The translations under genes and the position numbers were made by a program. Under the pieces are notes generated by a model. It saw only the letters and a program-made list of their open reading frames with translations, was not told where the DNA came from and did not search any database. 62,997 bases of DNA, from NCBI GenBank assembly GCA_013002205.1, contig JABDKN010000104.1, positions 1 through 62,997 on the forward strand, given 5' to 3'. This document shows positions 20,380-29,958 of the stretch, piece after piece (the stretch's first letter is position 1; each line of letters opens with the position of its first letter). The DNA comes from Granulosicoccus sp. (GTDB lineage Bacteria > Pseudomonadota > Gammaproteobacteria > Granulosicoccales > Granulosicoccaceae).

Positions 20380-22199
20380 GCGACGTGAAGCGGCCTGTTC
20401 TGGATGTCAGGAATCTGCATGTCCGGTTCAGGACCTCCGACGGGATCGTGGAAGCGGTTCGTGGTATCAATGCGTCGGTTGGCGCCGGCGAATGTCTCGG
20501 CGTGGTCGGCGAATCCGGTTCCGGCAAGAGCCAGTCCTTCCTGGCGATTCTGGGCCTGCTGGCCGGCAATGCCGAGGTCAGCGGACGAGTCGATTTCACC
20601 GGGACCAGTCTGCTTGACCTGTCAGAAACCGCGCTCAATCGCTTGCGCGGTAGCCGGCTGGCCATGATATTCCAGGACCCGCTGACAGGGCTGACACCGC
20701 ATGTGAGCATTGGCCGTCAGATGCGTGAAATAGTGCAGACCCATTTGCATCATAGTGTGCGTGATGCCGACCGGCTCTGTCTGGATTGGCTGGACAAGGT
20801 ACGAATACCTGAAGCCGCTCATCGCCTGACCCAATATCCACACGAACTCTCCGGTGGCATGCGCCAACGCGTCATGATAGCCATGGCGATGCTGTGTGAA
20901 CCGGTTTTACTGATTGCCGATGAGCCTACTACCGCCCTCGATGTCACCATTCAGGCGGATATACTCGATCTGATGGATGACTTGCGTCGGGAACACGGAA
21001 CGGCCCTGGTACTCATCACTCACGATATGGGAGTCGTGGCTCGCATGTGTGATCGTGTCCACGTCATGCGCGACGGGGAATATGTGGAGGAGGGTAGCTG
21101 TGAAGACGTTTTCTACCGGGCAAAGCATGACTACACAAAGATGCTGCTGGAGGCGGTGCCGCGAATCATCCTGACAGGCCATCCAGCCGGGGATGTGAGT
21201 ACTGGGCAGCCCATGCCGGTAAAGACTGTATTGCAAGTCCGGAACTTGTGTGTCAGTTACCCGATGCAGCGTATCTGGTTTAACAGACGGCGTGAACTGC
21301 GCGCCGTGGAGGACATCGGTTTCGACCTGCATGCTGGTGAGACCCTGGGTGTCGTCGGTGAATCCGGGTGTGGGAAATCCACACTGGCACGCGCCATCCT
21401 GCAACTGATCGAACCAAGCTCCGGAAGTGTCAAGCTGCTCGGTCACGAGTTGACCACCCTGGACAAACAGGGACTGAAAAATTTCCGACAACAGGCACAG
21501 ATCGTCTTTCAGGACCCCCTGGCCAGTCTCGATCCGTCAATGACCATCGGTGACAGTATCCAGGAACCCCTGAGAGTATTCGAGCCCGGACTGCACAGGT
21601 CGGTGCGCACTCGACGGCTGGCGGAGATGATGGAGCGGGTCGGCCTGTCATGGTCTCTGGTCAATCGTTATCCTCATGAGCTGTCAGGAGGCCAGAACCA
21701 GCGTGTCGGAATCGCCAGAGCGATGATCTCGATGCCACGGCTGCTGATCTGTGATGAGGCCGTGTCCGCACTGGACGTCTCCATCCAGGCACAGATCATG
21801 GATTTGCTGAGGGATCTGCAACGTGAATTCGGATTGTCACTGATCTTCATCTCGCATGATCTGTCCGTGATCTGGAAGTTGTCAGATCGAATCCTGGTGA
21901 TGTACCTCGGATCGGTGGTCGAGCTGGCCTCGCGCGATGCGTTGTTCAACCGGCCACAGCACCCCTATACGCAGCAGCTGGTGTCCGCAGTTCCGGTGCC
22001 CGATCCGCAGGTGGAGCGCAAACGCCATCGCATCAAACTGCAGGGTGAACTGTCGTCGCCGATGGATGCTGGCGCCAGGCTGCGTTTTCTGCCGTCCAGG
22101 CGGACACAGCTCGCAACAGACTATGTGCCACAGCTCAACGAACGCTTCCCCGGGCATTTCGTCGCCGAACATGATCCACTGGAGCAATTGCTCGTCTGA
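20376..22199 (+). CDS. Fused OppD-OppF ABC ATPase (YejF-like)
   Basis: A 607-residue protein with two complete ABC ATPase modules in one chain. The first has Walker A GESGSGKS from residue 45, signature LSGGMRQR and Walker [13 protein letters not shown]. The second has Walker [10 protein letters not shown] from residue 328, signature LSGGQNQR and Walker [13 protein letters not shown]. Both end in the oligopeptide-type C-terminal extension. Separate OppD and OppF are usual; fused forms occur in YejF and related systems. It completes the BPD transporter coded just upstream. Confidence 0.94.
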   Translation: MSDVKRPVLDVRNLHVRFRTSDGIVEAVRGINASVGAGECLGVVGESGSGKSQSFLAILGLLAGNAEVSGRVDFTGTSLLDLSETALNRLRGSRLAMIFQDPLTGLTPHVSIGRQMREIVQTHLHHSVRDADRLCLDWLDKVRIPEAAHRLTQYPHELSGGMRQRVMIAMAMLCEPVLLIADEPTTALDVTIQADILDLMDDLRREHGTALVLITHDMGVVARMCDRVHVMRDGEYVEEGSCEDVFYRAKHDYTKMLLEAVPRIILTGHPAGDVSTGQPMPVKTVLQVRNLCVSYPMQRIWFNRRRELRAVEDIGFDLHAGETLGVVGESGCGKSTLARAILQLIEPSSGSVKLLGHELTTLDKQGLKNFRQQAQIVFQDPLASLDPSMTIGDSIQEPLRVFEPGLHRSVRTRRLAEMMERVGLSWSLVNRYPHELSGGQNQRVGIARAMISMPRLLICDEAVSALDVSIQAQIMDLLRDLQREFGLSLIFISHDLSVIWKLSDRILVMYLGSVVELASRDALFNRPQHPYTQQLVSAVPVPDPQVERKRHRIKLQGELSSPMDAGARLRFLPSRRTQLATDYVPQLNERFPGHFVAEHDPLEQLLV

Positions 22200-22356
22200 T
22201 TGCCACACAGACATGTGCCAACCGCGGGTCCGTTGCCGATCGGTCCGGCAATGGATCCGCCTTGATGTCTGCTTCGCAATCGACCCGCCATTGACCTTCG
22301 GGTGGCAGATAACCAGAATCCACGCTCGACAGTTTTTGCACGTATCACTCCTGATC

Positions 22357-23913
22357 ATGATGATTTCCAAGCGAACCGGTCTGACCGGTTCAATCCTGGC
22401 CAGCGTTCTGCTGGTATCCGCTTGCAGCGATTCGTCGTCGCCACCCTCTACAGCAGACTCCGAGACACTGGAAACGGGCATTGGCCTCGAGGACTCACCA
22501 CCGCCAGAGGCAGATTTTCCAGCGACCGACCCCTCAGGGACTGACCAAACAAATTCATTGCCTGCGAATTCACCCGGGACCGATTCGACAGCGAATCCGG
22601 CAGGTGAGGGCACGGGCACCGATACGCTCACCAGCCAGCAGTCCGGTGACTCGCCCGCATCCGGCACCGATGAGCTTACCGAGCTGGCAACTCCCTCGGC
22701 TGCTGGCAACGATCTTTCAGGTGGAGATGACGATAGCCCGACTGTCACGGAATCCGTCTCGTTGTCAGGCCCGTTCACCAAGGATCCGTCACGTCCTGCC
22801 GGTCCACCGTCGTCGCCTGGCGGGCTGACGCTGCTTCTATCGGCCGAAAACTGGCTGGAATTCACCTGGACACCGTCCACTGACGATCAATCGGTGGTGG
22901 CCTACGAGATTTATCGCGATGGCACCCGCATCGCAACCGTGCGCGGTGATACAGGCTATGAGCATGATCTTCGCAGCTGGCTGAGCACCTCCTTCATCGA
23001 CTGCAACTTCACGCGCTATACCGACTGCGACGGGCGGCAGCCGGTACCCGGAGCCAGCTATAGCTACACGGTGGTGGCTGTGGACAATCAGGGGATGCGC
23101 TCCGCACCGTCAGCGCCTGCGCTGTTCACCCTGCAACAGGGGGGCTCCTCGCCGCCGGACCTGAGTGGATATGCCCAGGTGTTCTCTGAGGAGTTCAAAG
23201 GCACTGCACTGGATCGTACTCGCTGGAAGACGGCGCTTCCCTGGGGACCGGATACTACTGTCAACGGAGAGATGCAGTATTTCGTCAACGTCTTTGGTGC
23301 CAATCCTCCTGCACATGACCCATTCGTGTTTACTGGCGAAACGTTGCAGATCACGGGAACCAGAACGCCGCCGGAGCTCTTGTCAGCAGCCAACGGTAAT
23401 CCCTATCTCTCGGGCGTGATCACCACCTCTGACTACTTCGAAATGACCTACGGTTATGTGGAGATGAGTGCAAAAGTGGCGGGAGGCCAGGGCTTGCTAT
23501 CCACCTTCTACCTGTTCAATCAGGATTACTTCAAGAACAAACCTGAAATAGACATCGTTGAGTACATCGGGTCCAGACCTGACAAGGCTTACCAGACCTA
23601 TCATTATTACGATAGCAATCGTGCGCGTTCACACAGTGGTGAAAAACATTCTTCGCCCACGATGGAGACCCTCGCCCATGAAAACCTCAGTGGCGGTTTT
23701 CACACGTACAGTGTTCTGTGGGAGCCGGGACTGGTCGTGTGGTATATCGACGGGCAGGAAGTGCGGCGCATCAGCGGTCCGCGGGTGTCCGATGAGCCAA
23801 TGAACATCATTGCCCATCTGGTGATGGGTAGCGACTGGATTGGCAGTCCATCTGAGGGTGCCCTGCCGGCCACCTTTGAGATCGACTACATTCGCGCCTG
23901 GCAACGACAATAG
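22357..23913 (+). CDS. GH16 beta-glucanase-like lipoprotein with FN3 domain
   Basis: An exported 518-residue lipoprotein: lipobox LLVSAC with Cys23 followed by Ser, which favours the outer membrane. Next comes a Ser/Thr/Pro/Asp-rich linker (about 24-145), a fibronectin type III domain (about 150-250, with FTWTPSTDDQSVVAYEIYRDG) and a GH16 catalytic domain (about 260-518). The catalytic motif EIDIVEYIG puts the nucleophile at E397, the assisting Asp at D399 and the acid/base at E402. GH16 enzymes cut beta-1,3/1,4-glucans, laminarin, agar or carrageenan; laminarinase is likely but unproven. About 157 bases follow the oppDF stop. Confidence 0.9.
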   Translation: MMISKRTGLTGSILASVLLVSACSDSSSPPSTADSETLETGIGLEDSPPPEADFPATDPSGTDQTNSLPANSPGTDSTANPAGEGTGTDTLTSQQSGDSPASGTDELTELATPSAAGNDLSGGDDDSPTVTESVSLSGPFTKDPSRPAGPPSSPGGLTLLLSAENWLEFTWTPSTDDQSVVAYEIYRDGTRIATVRGDTGYEHDLRSWLSTSFIDCNFTRYTDCDGRQPVPGASYSYTVVAVDNQGMRSAPSAPALFTLQQGGSSPPDLSGYAQVFSEEFKGTALDRTRWKTALPWGPDTTVNGEMQYFVNVFGANPPAHDPFVFTGETLQITGTRTPPELLSAANGNPYLSGVITTSDYFEMTYGYVEMSAKVAGGQGLLSTFYLFNQDYFKNKPEIDIVEYIGSRPDKAYQTYHYYDSNRARSHSGEKHSSPTMETLAHENLSGGFHTYSVLWEPGLVVWYIDGQEVRRISGPRVSDEPMNIIAHLVMGSDWIGSPSEGALPATFEIDYIRAWQRQ

Positions 23914-23918
23914 GGGTA

Positions 23919-25334
23919 TTACCGGGAGTCACCGGAAGGGTTCAGGGCTGCGAGTTGGCGGTGCGTGTACCAGTGGGCCACCACGGCCGCCATGACGACC
24001 ACAGTCACGATCGTGTAGAAGATCGATATCATTGGAAATCCCAGGCTGACGATCAGCCAGTAGTTGACGCTGACCGGAATGACTAACTGGCGGACAATTC
24101 CCATCAGCATGGGAAACATGGGCTGTTTGATTGCCTGCAGGGCGGCCGTACTGAGAAAGAGAATCACATACGCATAAAACGCCACGGCATCGATTCGCAG
24201 ATAGGCCGATCCGGTAGCCTGGATGGCCGCATCCTGCGTAAAGAAACTCATCATTGCGGGGGAGAGGTAGACCATCACCGGTATGCCCACCGCCGCCATC
24301 GCCAGTCCGACTTTCAGCCCGGTCCGATAGGTTTCCTGAACTCGCAGGTACTGTCCGACTCCCAGATTCTGGCCGACAATGGCCATGACCGCCAGGTTGA
24401 GCCCCAATGCCGGCAGCAGCAACACCTGTTCGAGCCGGAGTCCGACCGAGTAGCCGGCGACATGATCACTGCCGAATCGACCGACCAGGGCGACGGTGAT
24501 GAAGCCGCCGAGTATGATGGTCACTGTGTTGAAACTGGCAGGCAGTATCTGGCGCAACAGAGCGAGCCATTTGACGATATCAAAGCGTGGCTTGAGCGAA
24601 CGTCCGAGTACCCGAGACAAAATCCAGAACAGGTAGATCGCGGATCCTGCCTTTATCAGCACCGTGGTGATGGCCAGCCCACGTATACCGAGTCCCAGAC
24701 CAAAGGTAAGTAGCGGATTCAGACCCAGATTCACAAAAAATCCGATGGCCAGGGCGTTTCTGTTCGACCGGGTATCCCCGAATGCCATCAGCGCACCTGC
24801 CGCCGCGAAGCTCAAAAAGAACCAGATGGATCCCCAAAGGGTAACCATCACGTACTGCATGGCCAGTGGCTCTATGTGAGCTTCTGCACCGACCAGGCGC
24901 ACCAGTGGTTGCGCAGCGAACAGACCCAGGCCCATCACCAGAACGGCGAAAACAATTCCCAGACCGAATACCTGGTCGGCCCAGTCGGCCGCTGCCAAAT
25001 GATCGCCACTGCCTGCCAGGGGTGCGATCACCGCCGAGGCGCCAGCCTGGATACCAATACCGACGGCAAGCAGGAGAAAGAAAACGCTTCCAGCGATCGA
25101 GACGCCTGCCAGCGCATCGGCCGAGAGCCTGCCGGCGAACCAGAAGTCCGTCAGGTTGTAGAGCGTATTGAACAACATACCCATCGATGCCGGAATGGAC
25201 AAACGGATCAGATGGCCCAGTATCGAGCCTTCGGTCAGTTGCGGTGTTGACGTGTACGCAATGATGGCTGGCTGGTTTCGAGGGAGAGAGTGACAGGTTG
25301 ACCAGGGTAAACCGTCAGCCTGTCCGGCCGGCAA
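23919..25334 (-). CDS. MATE family efflux transporter
   Basis: A 471-residue inner-membrane exporter of drugs, toxins or metabolites, driven by Na+ or H+. Twelve helices in two similar halves are visible; TEGSILGHLIRLSIPASMGML opens the first, and a GLGIRGLAITTVL stretch lies between. The start is uncertain: the only upstream candidate is a TTG at 25334, which overlaps the 3' end of the orphan kinase-like gene by 20 bases; RBS-like AAGGTG lies upstream. The gene is convergent with GH16, with 5 bases between stops. Confidence 0.88.
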   Translation of the reverse strand: MPAGQADGLPWSTCHSLPRNQPAIIAYTSTPQLTEGSILGHLIRLSIPASMGMLFNTLYNLTDFWFAGRLSADALAGVSIAGSVFFLLLAVGIGIQAGASAVIAPLAGSGDHLAAADWADQVFGLGIVFAVLVMGLGLFAAQPLVRLVGAEAHIEPLAMQYVMVTLWGSIWFFLSFAAAGALMAFGDTRSNRNALAIGFFVNLGLNPLLTFGLGLGIRGLAITTVLIKAGSAIYLFWILSRVLGRSLKPRFDIVKWLALLRQILPASFNTVTIILGGFITVALVGRFGSDHVAGYSVGLRLEQVLLLPALGLNLAVMAIVGQNLGVGQYLRVQETYRTGLKVGLAMAAVGIPVMVYLSPAMMSFFTQDAAIQATGSAYLRIDAVAFYAYVILFLSTAALQAIKQPMFPMLMGIVRQLVIPVSVNYWLIVSLGFPMISIFYTIVTVVVMAAVVAHWYTHRQLAALNPSGDSR

Positions 25335-25956
25335 ATTCGTTGAGCACCTTGACCGCTGTTTCCAGGGATTGGCGAATCGAGCGGATGTCTTCCAGAGCCA
25401 CAGGTTCGCCGTGGTCCAGATCTTCCAGAACGAGTTCGGAGGTCAGCAGGGCGCCCTGAAGTGGCGTGCGGATTTCATGCTGCAGGGTTTTCCTGCCGGC
25501 GGACGGCCCGTCGCCGGACTTTGCCGCCTGTTGCCCGCTACCAGACAGTTGACTGGCGATTCTGTCGATCAGTGCATCCGTCTGCGACATCATGCAACTC
25601 ACCATGGACAGTCGTTCATGATCAGTCAGTTCAGGTTCGACCGTCCCCGTGCCATGGTCACCCGGCAGCATGAGTTCGATCATCGAAAGCTGGCAACTGC
25701 GCAGTTCGCAAAACAGTCCGGATGTCCCCACACCATCTGCATCAGCGAGCCCGGCAATTTCCACGGACAGCCGGTCCAGACTATCTGCCAGGCCGGATGT
25801 CACTTCGTCTTCATCGTGCGTTGAGAACCTCGTGAATATATTAACGATACGCTGTCGTGAATGCTCGGAAAATGCCTGATCCACCGCCGGCGACCGGCGA
25901 CGAGTCCAGTACCTTTCCACTTGCATCTCGCTGATCGGTTTATTGGCTGCAGTCAT
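25315..25956 (-). CDS. Orphan histidine-kinase dimerisation-domain protein lacking an ATPase
   Basis: This 213-residue soluble protein ends in a HisKA-like two-helix segment with the H-box LQHEIRTPLQGALLTSELV (phospho-His candidate H160), but stops 53 residues later with no N, G1 or G2 box. The first 150 residues are helical and unassigned. It could be a phosphotransfer protein such as Spo0B or ChpT, which use a similar four-helix bundle, or a dominant partner for another kinase. Its ATG overlaps the stop of the small membrane gene upstream (ATGA), so it belongs to the Yqj-like cluster. The frame extends to 26127, but 25956 is supported by the overlap. Confidence 0.7.
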   Translation of the reverse strand: MTAANKPISEMQVERYWTRRRSPAVDQAFSEHSRQRIVNIFTRFSTHDEDEVTSGLADSLDRLSVEIAGLADADGVGTSGLFCELRSCQLSMIELMLPGDHGTGTVEPELTDHERLSMVSCMMSQTDALIDRIASQLSGSGQQAAKSGDGPSAGRKTLQHEIRTPLQGALLTSELVLEDLDHGEPVALEDIRSIRQSLETAVKVLNEFAGRTG

Positions 25957-26228
25957 CGCAGATATTCCCTGGCCAGCGGTACGGCTTTGCGCGCGATCTG
26001 GGCGGCCGACAGCAGCATGCTCGACGCTTCGATCACCTGCGGGGTCGAGCGTTGGACCAGCGTCAGTATCACACCAGCGGCGAATGGCCAGAGCAAGGCC
26101 ACAGGCCGTGAAAAATACCGCCGACATTCCACGTTGCAGATGTCTCTATCGTGATCCAGCCGGTCACGCGCCTGACAGTAATTCAGCCATGCTTGCTGTA
26201 CTTCCCGTTTCTGTTGGTTCAGTAACAT
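25953..26228 (-). CDS. Small YqjK-like membrane-associated protein
   Basis: 91 residues: a charged helical N-terminus (QQKREVQQAWLNYCQARDRL) followed by one hydrophobic segment (PVALLWPFAAGVILTLV) and a short tail. The family is not firmly recognised. Size, charge and position after a DUF883 and a DUF1469 gene match E. coli YqjK in the yqjDEK cluster. It is the last membrane member before the orphan HisKA gene, which it overlaps by 4 bases. Confidence 0.6.
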   Translation of the reverse strand: MLLNQQKREVQQAWLNYCQARDRLDHDRDICNVECRRYFSRPVALLWPFAAGVILTLVQRSTPQVIEASSMLLSAAQIARKAVPLAREYLR

Positions 26229-26327
26229 GGTTCAACCCTGCTCGCCAGTCCGCCTTGTCCCTGCACACTGAAACGTATTGGCAGGGAAAGGCGTATAGGT
26301 TTTTGTTCCGGACCGCTTACCCCGGCA

Positions 26328-26603
26328 CTATCGTTTGCGCAGGATGAGTGTGGTCAGCACGCCTGCGGCGAATGCAATACCAGCCGCCTGCAGTGGTTTT
26401 TCATTGACATAGCGGCTGACTGTCCCGGACAGCGCAGTCACGGAATCGTTGATCTCCGTTTCCAGCTGGTGGACCTTGTCAACCGTTTTGTTGGCAGCAC
26501 CACGTGCACTTTCCAGTGTCTCATGGGCTTTTTCTTCCGCGGTATCGATGGCGTCGTTGGCTACTTTCTTCATTTGTTCGGGCTTGGTTACTGTGGTTGG
26601 CAT
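26328..26603 (-). CDS. DUF883 family protein (YqjD/ElaB-like)
   Basis: A 91-residue protein of the DUF883 type: a long amphipathic, charged helix (EEKAHETLESARGAANKTVD) and a C-terminal membrane anchor (PLQAAGIAFAAGVLTTLIL) ending in RKR. E. coli YqjD, ElaB and YgaM anchor ribosomes to the inner membrane in stationary phase, and are RpoS-controlled. It sits 22 bases after the DUF1469 gene in the same direction. Confidence 0.83.
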   Translation of the reverse strand: MPTTVTKPEQMKKVANDAIDTAEEKAHETLESARGAANKTVDKVHQLETEINDSVTALSGTVSRYVNEKPLQAAGIAFAAGVLTTLILRKR

Positions 26604-26625
26604 GATAGTCGTTACTCTGTTGTGG

Positions 26626-27042
26626 TTAGGATTGATGGGTACTTGAGCGGCTCAGTGCTTGCCGTGTTCTCGGGAAAGACAGGTTTTTGGACAGGCTGGA
26701 TAGCGTGAATACCAGCAGGCTACAAATGATCAGCTGTAACAACAGGAGCGTCGACAGTGAGGCCAGTGCGCTCATTCCCAGTGCCACCAGTGCGGCAAAC
26801 GCAGTTGCCAGCATGAGTCCCCAGGTGACGAGTATCATGACCGCCAGCAACACGATGAAAGCGACAAAAAGTACCGCGCTACTCATGGCCAGGCGTGCTT
26901 CTACCGCTGCCAGCCTTGCCGTAGCCGTGGTGGCATCCACCGTGGCGCTGGCTCTGGCCAGCAGGGCTCTCACCACCTCATCGGTGCCTATCTCCCCGCG
27001 GAATCCGTCGGTGTCTTGAGTCTCTGTTGCCTCTTCGATCAT
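26626..27042 (-). CDS. Phage-holin-superfamily membrane protein (DUF1469, YqjE-like)
   Basis: With the ATG at 27042 (GGAAG upstream) the protein has 138 residues. It has a helical N-terminal region (VVRALLARASATVDATTATA) and two adjacent membrane hairpin helices (about 50-110), as in YqjE. The frame extends upstream to 27159 but adds a Cys/Thr-rich stretch without family character. First gene of the small membrane cluster; upstream it is divergent from the methyltransferase-like gene. Confidence 0.72.
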   Translation of the reverse strand: MIEEATETQDTDGFRGEIGTDEVVRALLARASATVDATTATARLAAVEARLAMSSAVLFVAFIVLLAVMILVTWGLMLATAFAALVALGMSALASLSTLLLLQLIICSLLVFTLSSLSKNLSFPRTRQALSRSSTHQS

Positions 27043-27193
27043 TGCGCTTCCGACTGTGCACGCCGTGTCCGACGCTGCCTGAAGAATCGATGATGTCTCA
27101 TATGCCTCCCCGGCGAAGGTCGTTGTAAGGCTTACATCATATAGAATCGGACAGGACATCGTGTCTGACCAATATCAATGCGGGAACATTCAA

Positions 27194-28093
27194 ATGAACA
27201 GAATCACACTGCTTGATGGCGGTATGGGACAGGAACTGATACGTCGTTCCGGGCAAGAACCGACACCTCTGTGGTCTGCCTCGATCATGCTCGAGCAACC
27301 TCAACTGGTGGAGTCGCTGCATGTGGATTTCATCGAGGCGGGCGCGGATGTCATTACCATCAATGCCTATTCCAGCACACCGGAGAGGCTGCAACGACAT
27401 GCAAGCGCGCACCTGTTCGAGACACTGCAGATAGCGGCGTGCGAAACCGCACTTCGCGCACGGGAGGCATGCGCTGCCACTGGCGTGAGGGTGGCCGGGT
27501 GCCTGCCTCCGCTGGTTGCCAGCTACCGGCCGGATCTGGCGCCGGAGGAGAGCACCTCCCTGCAAAGCTATCGTGCCCTGAGTAACCTGCAGGCCCGCTA
27601 TGTTGATCTTTTCCTGTGCGAGACGATGGGCTCGATTTCAGAGGCTCTACTGGCTGTTACGGCTGCCATCGAGACCGGCAAACCGGTCTGGCTGGCCATC
27701 ACCCTGGACGACAGGCATCCGGAATGTCTGCGAAGTGGCGAACCGCTGAGCAGGGCAATGGCGGCTTTTCGCAAGCTGCCACTGGAGGCGGTTCTGCTCA
27801 ATTGTTCGCGTCCGGAAACCATCAGCCAATCCTGGTCGATGTTTGCCGAGGCGACAGGGCGTCCAGCAGGCGCCTATGCCAACGGCTTCACGAGCATCGA
27901 TTCATTGCAGCCGGGCGGCACGGTCAGCTCCCTGGAGGCTCGTAACGACCTGGGGCCAACCGCTTATGCCGATTTCGTCATGGACTGGGTGGAGCAGGGT
28001 GCCACTATCGTCGGCGGTTGTTGCGAAGTGAGTCCTGCACATATCGCATGCATCCGCGATCGGCTGGCTGGTCGCGCCACGGCGCCACACTAG
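27194..28093 (+). CDS. Homocysteine S-methyltransferase family protein
   Basis: A 299-residue Zn-dependent methyltransferase of the Pfam S-methyl_trans family. It has the N-terminal LLDGGMGQELIRR, the Zn ligand Cys in VLLNCSRPE and the paired Cys in IVGGCCEVSP near the C-terminus. Known members move a methyl group from S-methylmethionine, betaine or similar donors to homocysteine. DMSP or its relatives are possible donors in a marine cell, but no sequence feature proves this. The frame opens at a GTG (27161); I chose the ATG at 27194 for its GGGAA element and family fit. Confidence 0.85.
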   Translation: MNRITLLDGGMGQELIRRSGQEPTPLWSASIMLEQPQLVESLHVDFIEAGADVITINAYSSTPERLQRHASAHLFETLQIAACETALRAREACAATGVRVAGCLPPLVASYRPDLAPEESTSLQSYRALSNLQARYVDLFLCETMGSISEALLAVTAAIETGKPVWLAITLDDRHPECLRSGEPLSRAMAAFRKLPLEAVLLNCSRPETISQSWSMFAEATGRPAGAYANGFTSIDSLQPGGTVSSLEARNDLGPTAYADFVMDWVEQGATIVGGCCEVSPAHIACIRDRLAGRATAPH

Positions 28094-28176
28094 GTGCCGG
28101 GTTGCGGAACCAGCCGGCCGATCGGATTGGCAGGGCCGCTTTCCGGACACGTCCCGAGATCCATGGCTGGTTCAGC

Positions 28177-29958
28177 TCAGACGATCTGTTGCGGACGCAT
28201 GTCTCCCCTGTTGATGCCCGCTACCTCGTTAGGTGCTGACATGGCATCGCGTCGAAAGGGCTCGCCGAGTTCCTGATTCAACACAACCTCGATAAAGGTG
28301 GTCACGCCGTCGTTCATCTGTTCCCTGACAGCAGTGGTGAGTGCCGTGGTCAACTCATCTGTGGTAAATACCTTGACTCCCTTCAGGCCACAGGCATCCG
28401 CAATCTTCGCGTATTCCACACCCAGGTTGAGCTCGGTACCGACAAAGTTGTCGTCATACCACAAGGTGGTATTACGCTTTTCAGCACCCCACTGATAGTT
28501 GCGGAAGATCACCATCGTAATCGGCGGCCAGTCATTGCGGCCACAGGCTGTCATCTCATTCATGGAAATGCCAAAGGCACCATCGCCGGCAAATCCCACG
28601 ACCGGCACATCGGGACAGCCTATCTTGGCACCCAGAATAGCGGGCAATCCATAACCGCAGGGGCCGAAAAGCCCGGGAGCAAGATATTTCCTGCCTTTTT
28701 CGAATGTCGGATACGCATTGCCGATGGCGCAGTTGTTGCCGATATCACTGGAGATGATGACTTCATCGGGCAGTGAATCGCGTATGGCCAACCAGGCATT
28801 ACGCGGGGACATGCGATCAGGCTCGCGCTTGCGTGCACGTTCGTTCCAGGTAATGCCCGGATCCGTATCTTCCTCATGTTCCATGGACACCAGTTCCTGC
28901 GCCCAGCGATCCTTCGTCAACTTGATCAGCGCTTTGCGTTCCTCCCGACCTGCATCGCCGGCAGTGCTCGACAGCCTGGCCAGCAGTTGCTCGGCGACTG
29001 CCCTGGCGTCACCCTGGATGGCCACCTCGACTCGCTTGGTCAGTCCGATACGGTCGGCGTTGATATCTACCTGGATCAACCTGGCCTGGTCCGGCCAGTA
29101 ATTCATGCCATACCCCGGCAGTGTGGAAAATGGATTCAGGCGGGTGCCCAGTGCGAGCACCACATCTGCCTTGGCAATGATCTCCATCGCAGCTTTGGAT
29201 CCGTTGTAACCCAATGGACCCATGGCCAGTTCATGGGATCCGGGGAATGCATCATTGTGCTGATAGTTGCAACACACCGGTGCATCCAGCTTTTCAGCCA
29301 GTAGCCGTGACGTATCGATAGCTCCGCCAATGACGACTCCGGCACCATTCAGAATGACCGGGAATTCCGCCTGGGACAGCAGTGCAGCTGCCTTGTCGAT
29401 GGCCGCCGCTCCCCCTCGCGGTCGCTCCAGCCGGACCAGCTGCGGTAATTCGATGTCGATGACCCGAGTCCAGTAGTCACGGGGCACATTGATCTGGGCA
29501 GGACCACACAGCCGCCACGCCTGCTCGATGACCCGATTGAGCACTTCGGCTATGCGGGTCGGATCCCGGACCTCCTCCTGGTAGGCAACCATGTCCTGAA
29601 ACAGGGCCATCTGCTTGATTTCCTGAAAGCCACCCTGGCCGATGCTCTTGTTGGCCGCCTGGGGAGTCACCAGCAGCATCGGCGTGTGATTCCAGTAGGC
29701 AGTCTTGATCGGTGTCACAAAATTGGTAATACCCGGACCGTTCTGCGCAATGGCCATGGACATCTTGCCAGTGGCACGCGTGTAGCCGTCAGCACTCATG
29801 CCGGCATTGCATTCATGCGCACAATCCCAGAAGGTGATGCCAGCCGCGGGGAACAGATCTGAAATGGGCATCATGGCGGAGCCGATAATGCCGAACGCGT
29901 TGTCGATGCCATGCATCTGCAGGACCTTGATGAAGGCCTCTTCGGTAGTCATTTTCAC
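28177..29958 (-). CDS. xsc: Sulfoacetaldehyde acetyltransferase
   Basis: Xsc is a thiamine diphosphate enzyme that converts sulfoacetaldehyde and phosphate to acetyl phosphate and sulfite, the common last step for taurine, isethionate and related C2 sulfonates. The 593 residues begin with MKMTTEEAF, the known Xsc N-terminus, from a GTG at 29958 with GAGGAG upstream. The ThDP-activating Glu is E49 (CAHECNAGMSADGYTR) and the Mg/ThDP motif GDGAFGISMNEM is present near the C-terminus. The longer frame to 30210 is not used. No taurine dehydrogenase or pta gene is adjacent, unusual for xsc. Divergent from rhaM. Confidence 0.93.
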   Translation of the reverse strand: MKMTTEEAFIKVLQMHGIDNAFGIIGSAMMPISDLFPAAGITFWDCAHECNAGMSADGYTRATGKMSMAIAQNGPGITNFVTPIKTAYWNHTPMLLVTPQAANKSIGQGGFQEIKQMALFQDMVAYQEEVRDPTRIAEVLNRVIEQAWRLCGPAQINVPRDYWTRVIDIELPQLVRLERPRGGAAAIDKAAALLSQAEFPVILNGAGVVIGGAIDTSRLLAEKLDAPVCCNYQHNDAFPGSHELAMGPLGYNGSKAAMEIIAKADVVLALGTRLNPFSTLPGYGMNYWPDQARLIQVDINADRIGLTKRVEVAIQGDARAVAEQLLARLSSTAGDAGREERKALIKLTKDRWAQELVSMEHEEDTDPGITWNERARKREPDRMSPRNAWLAIRDSLPDEVIISSDIGNNCAIGNAYPTFEKGRKYLAPGLFGPCGYGLPAILGAKIGCPDVPVVGFAGDGAFGISMNEMTACGRNDWPPITMVIFRNYQWGAEKRNTTLWYDDNFVGTELNLGVEYAKIADACGLKGVKVFTTDELTTALTTAVREQMNDGVTTFIEVVLNQELGEPFRRDAMSAPNEVAGINRGDMRPQQIV

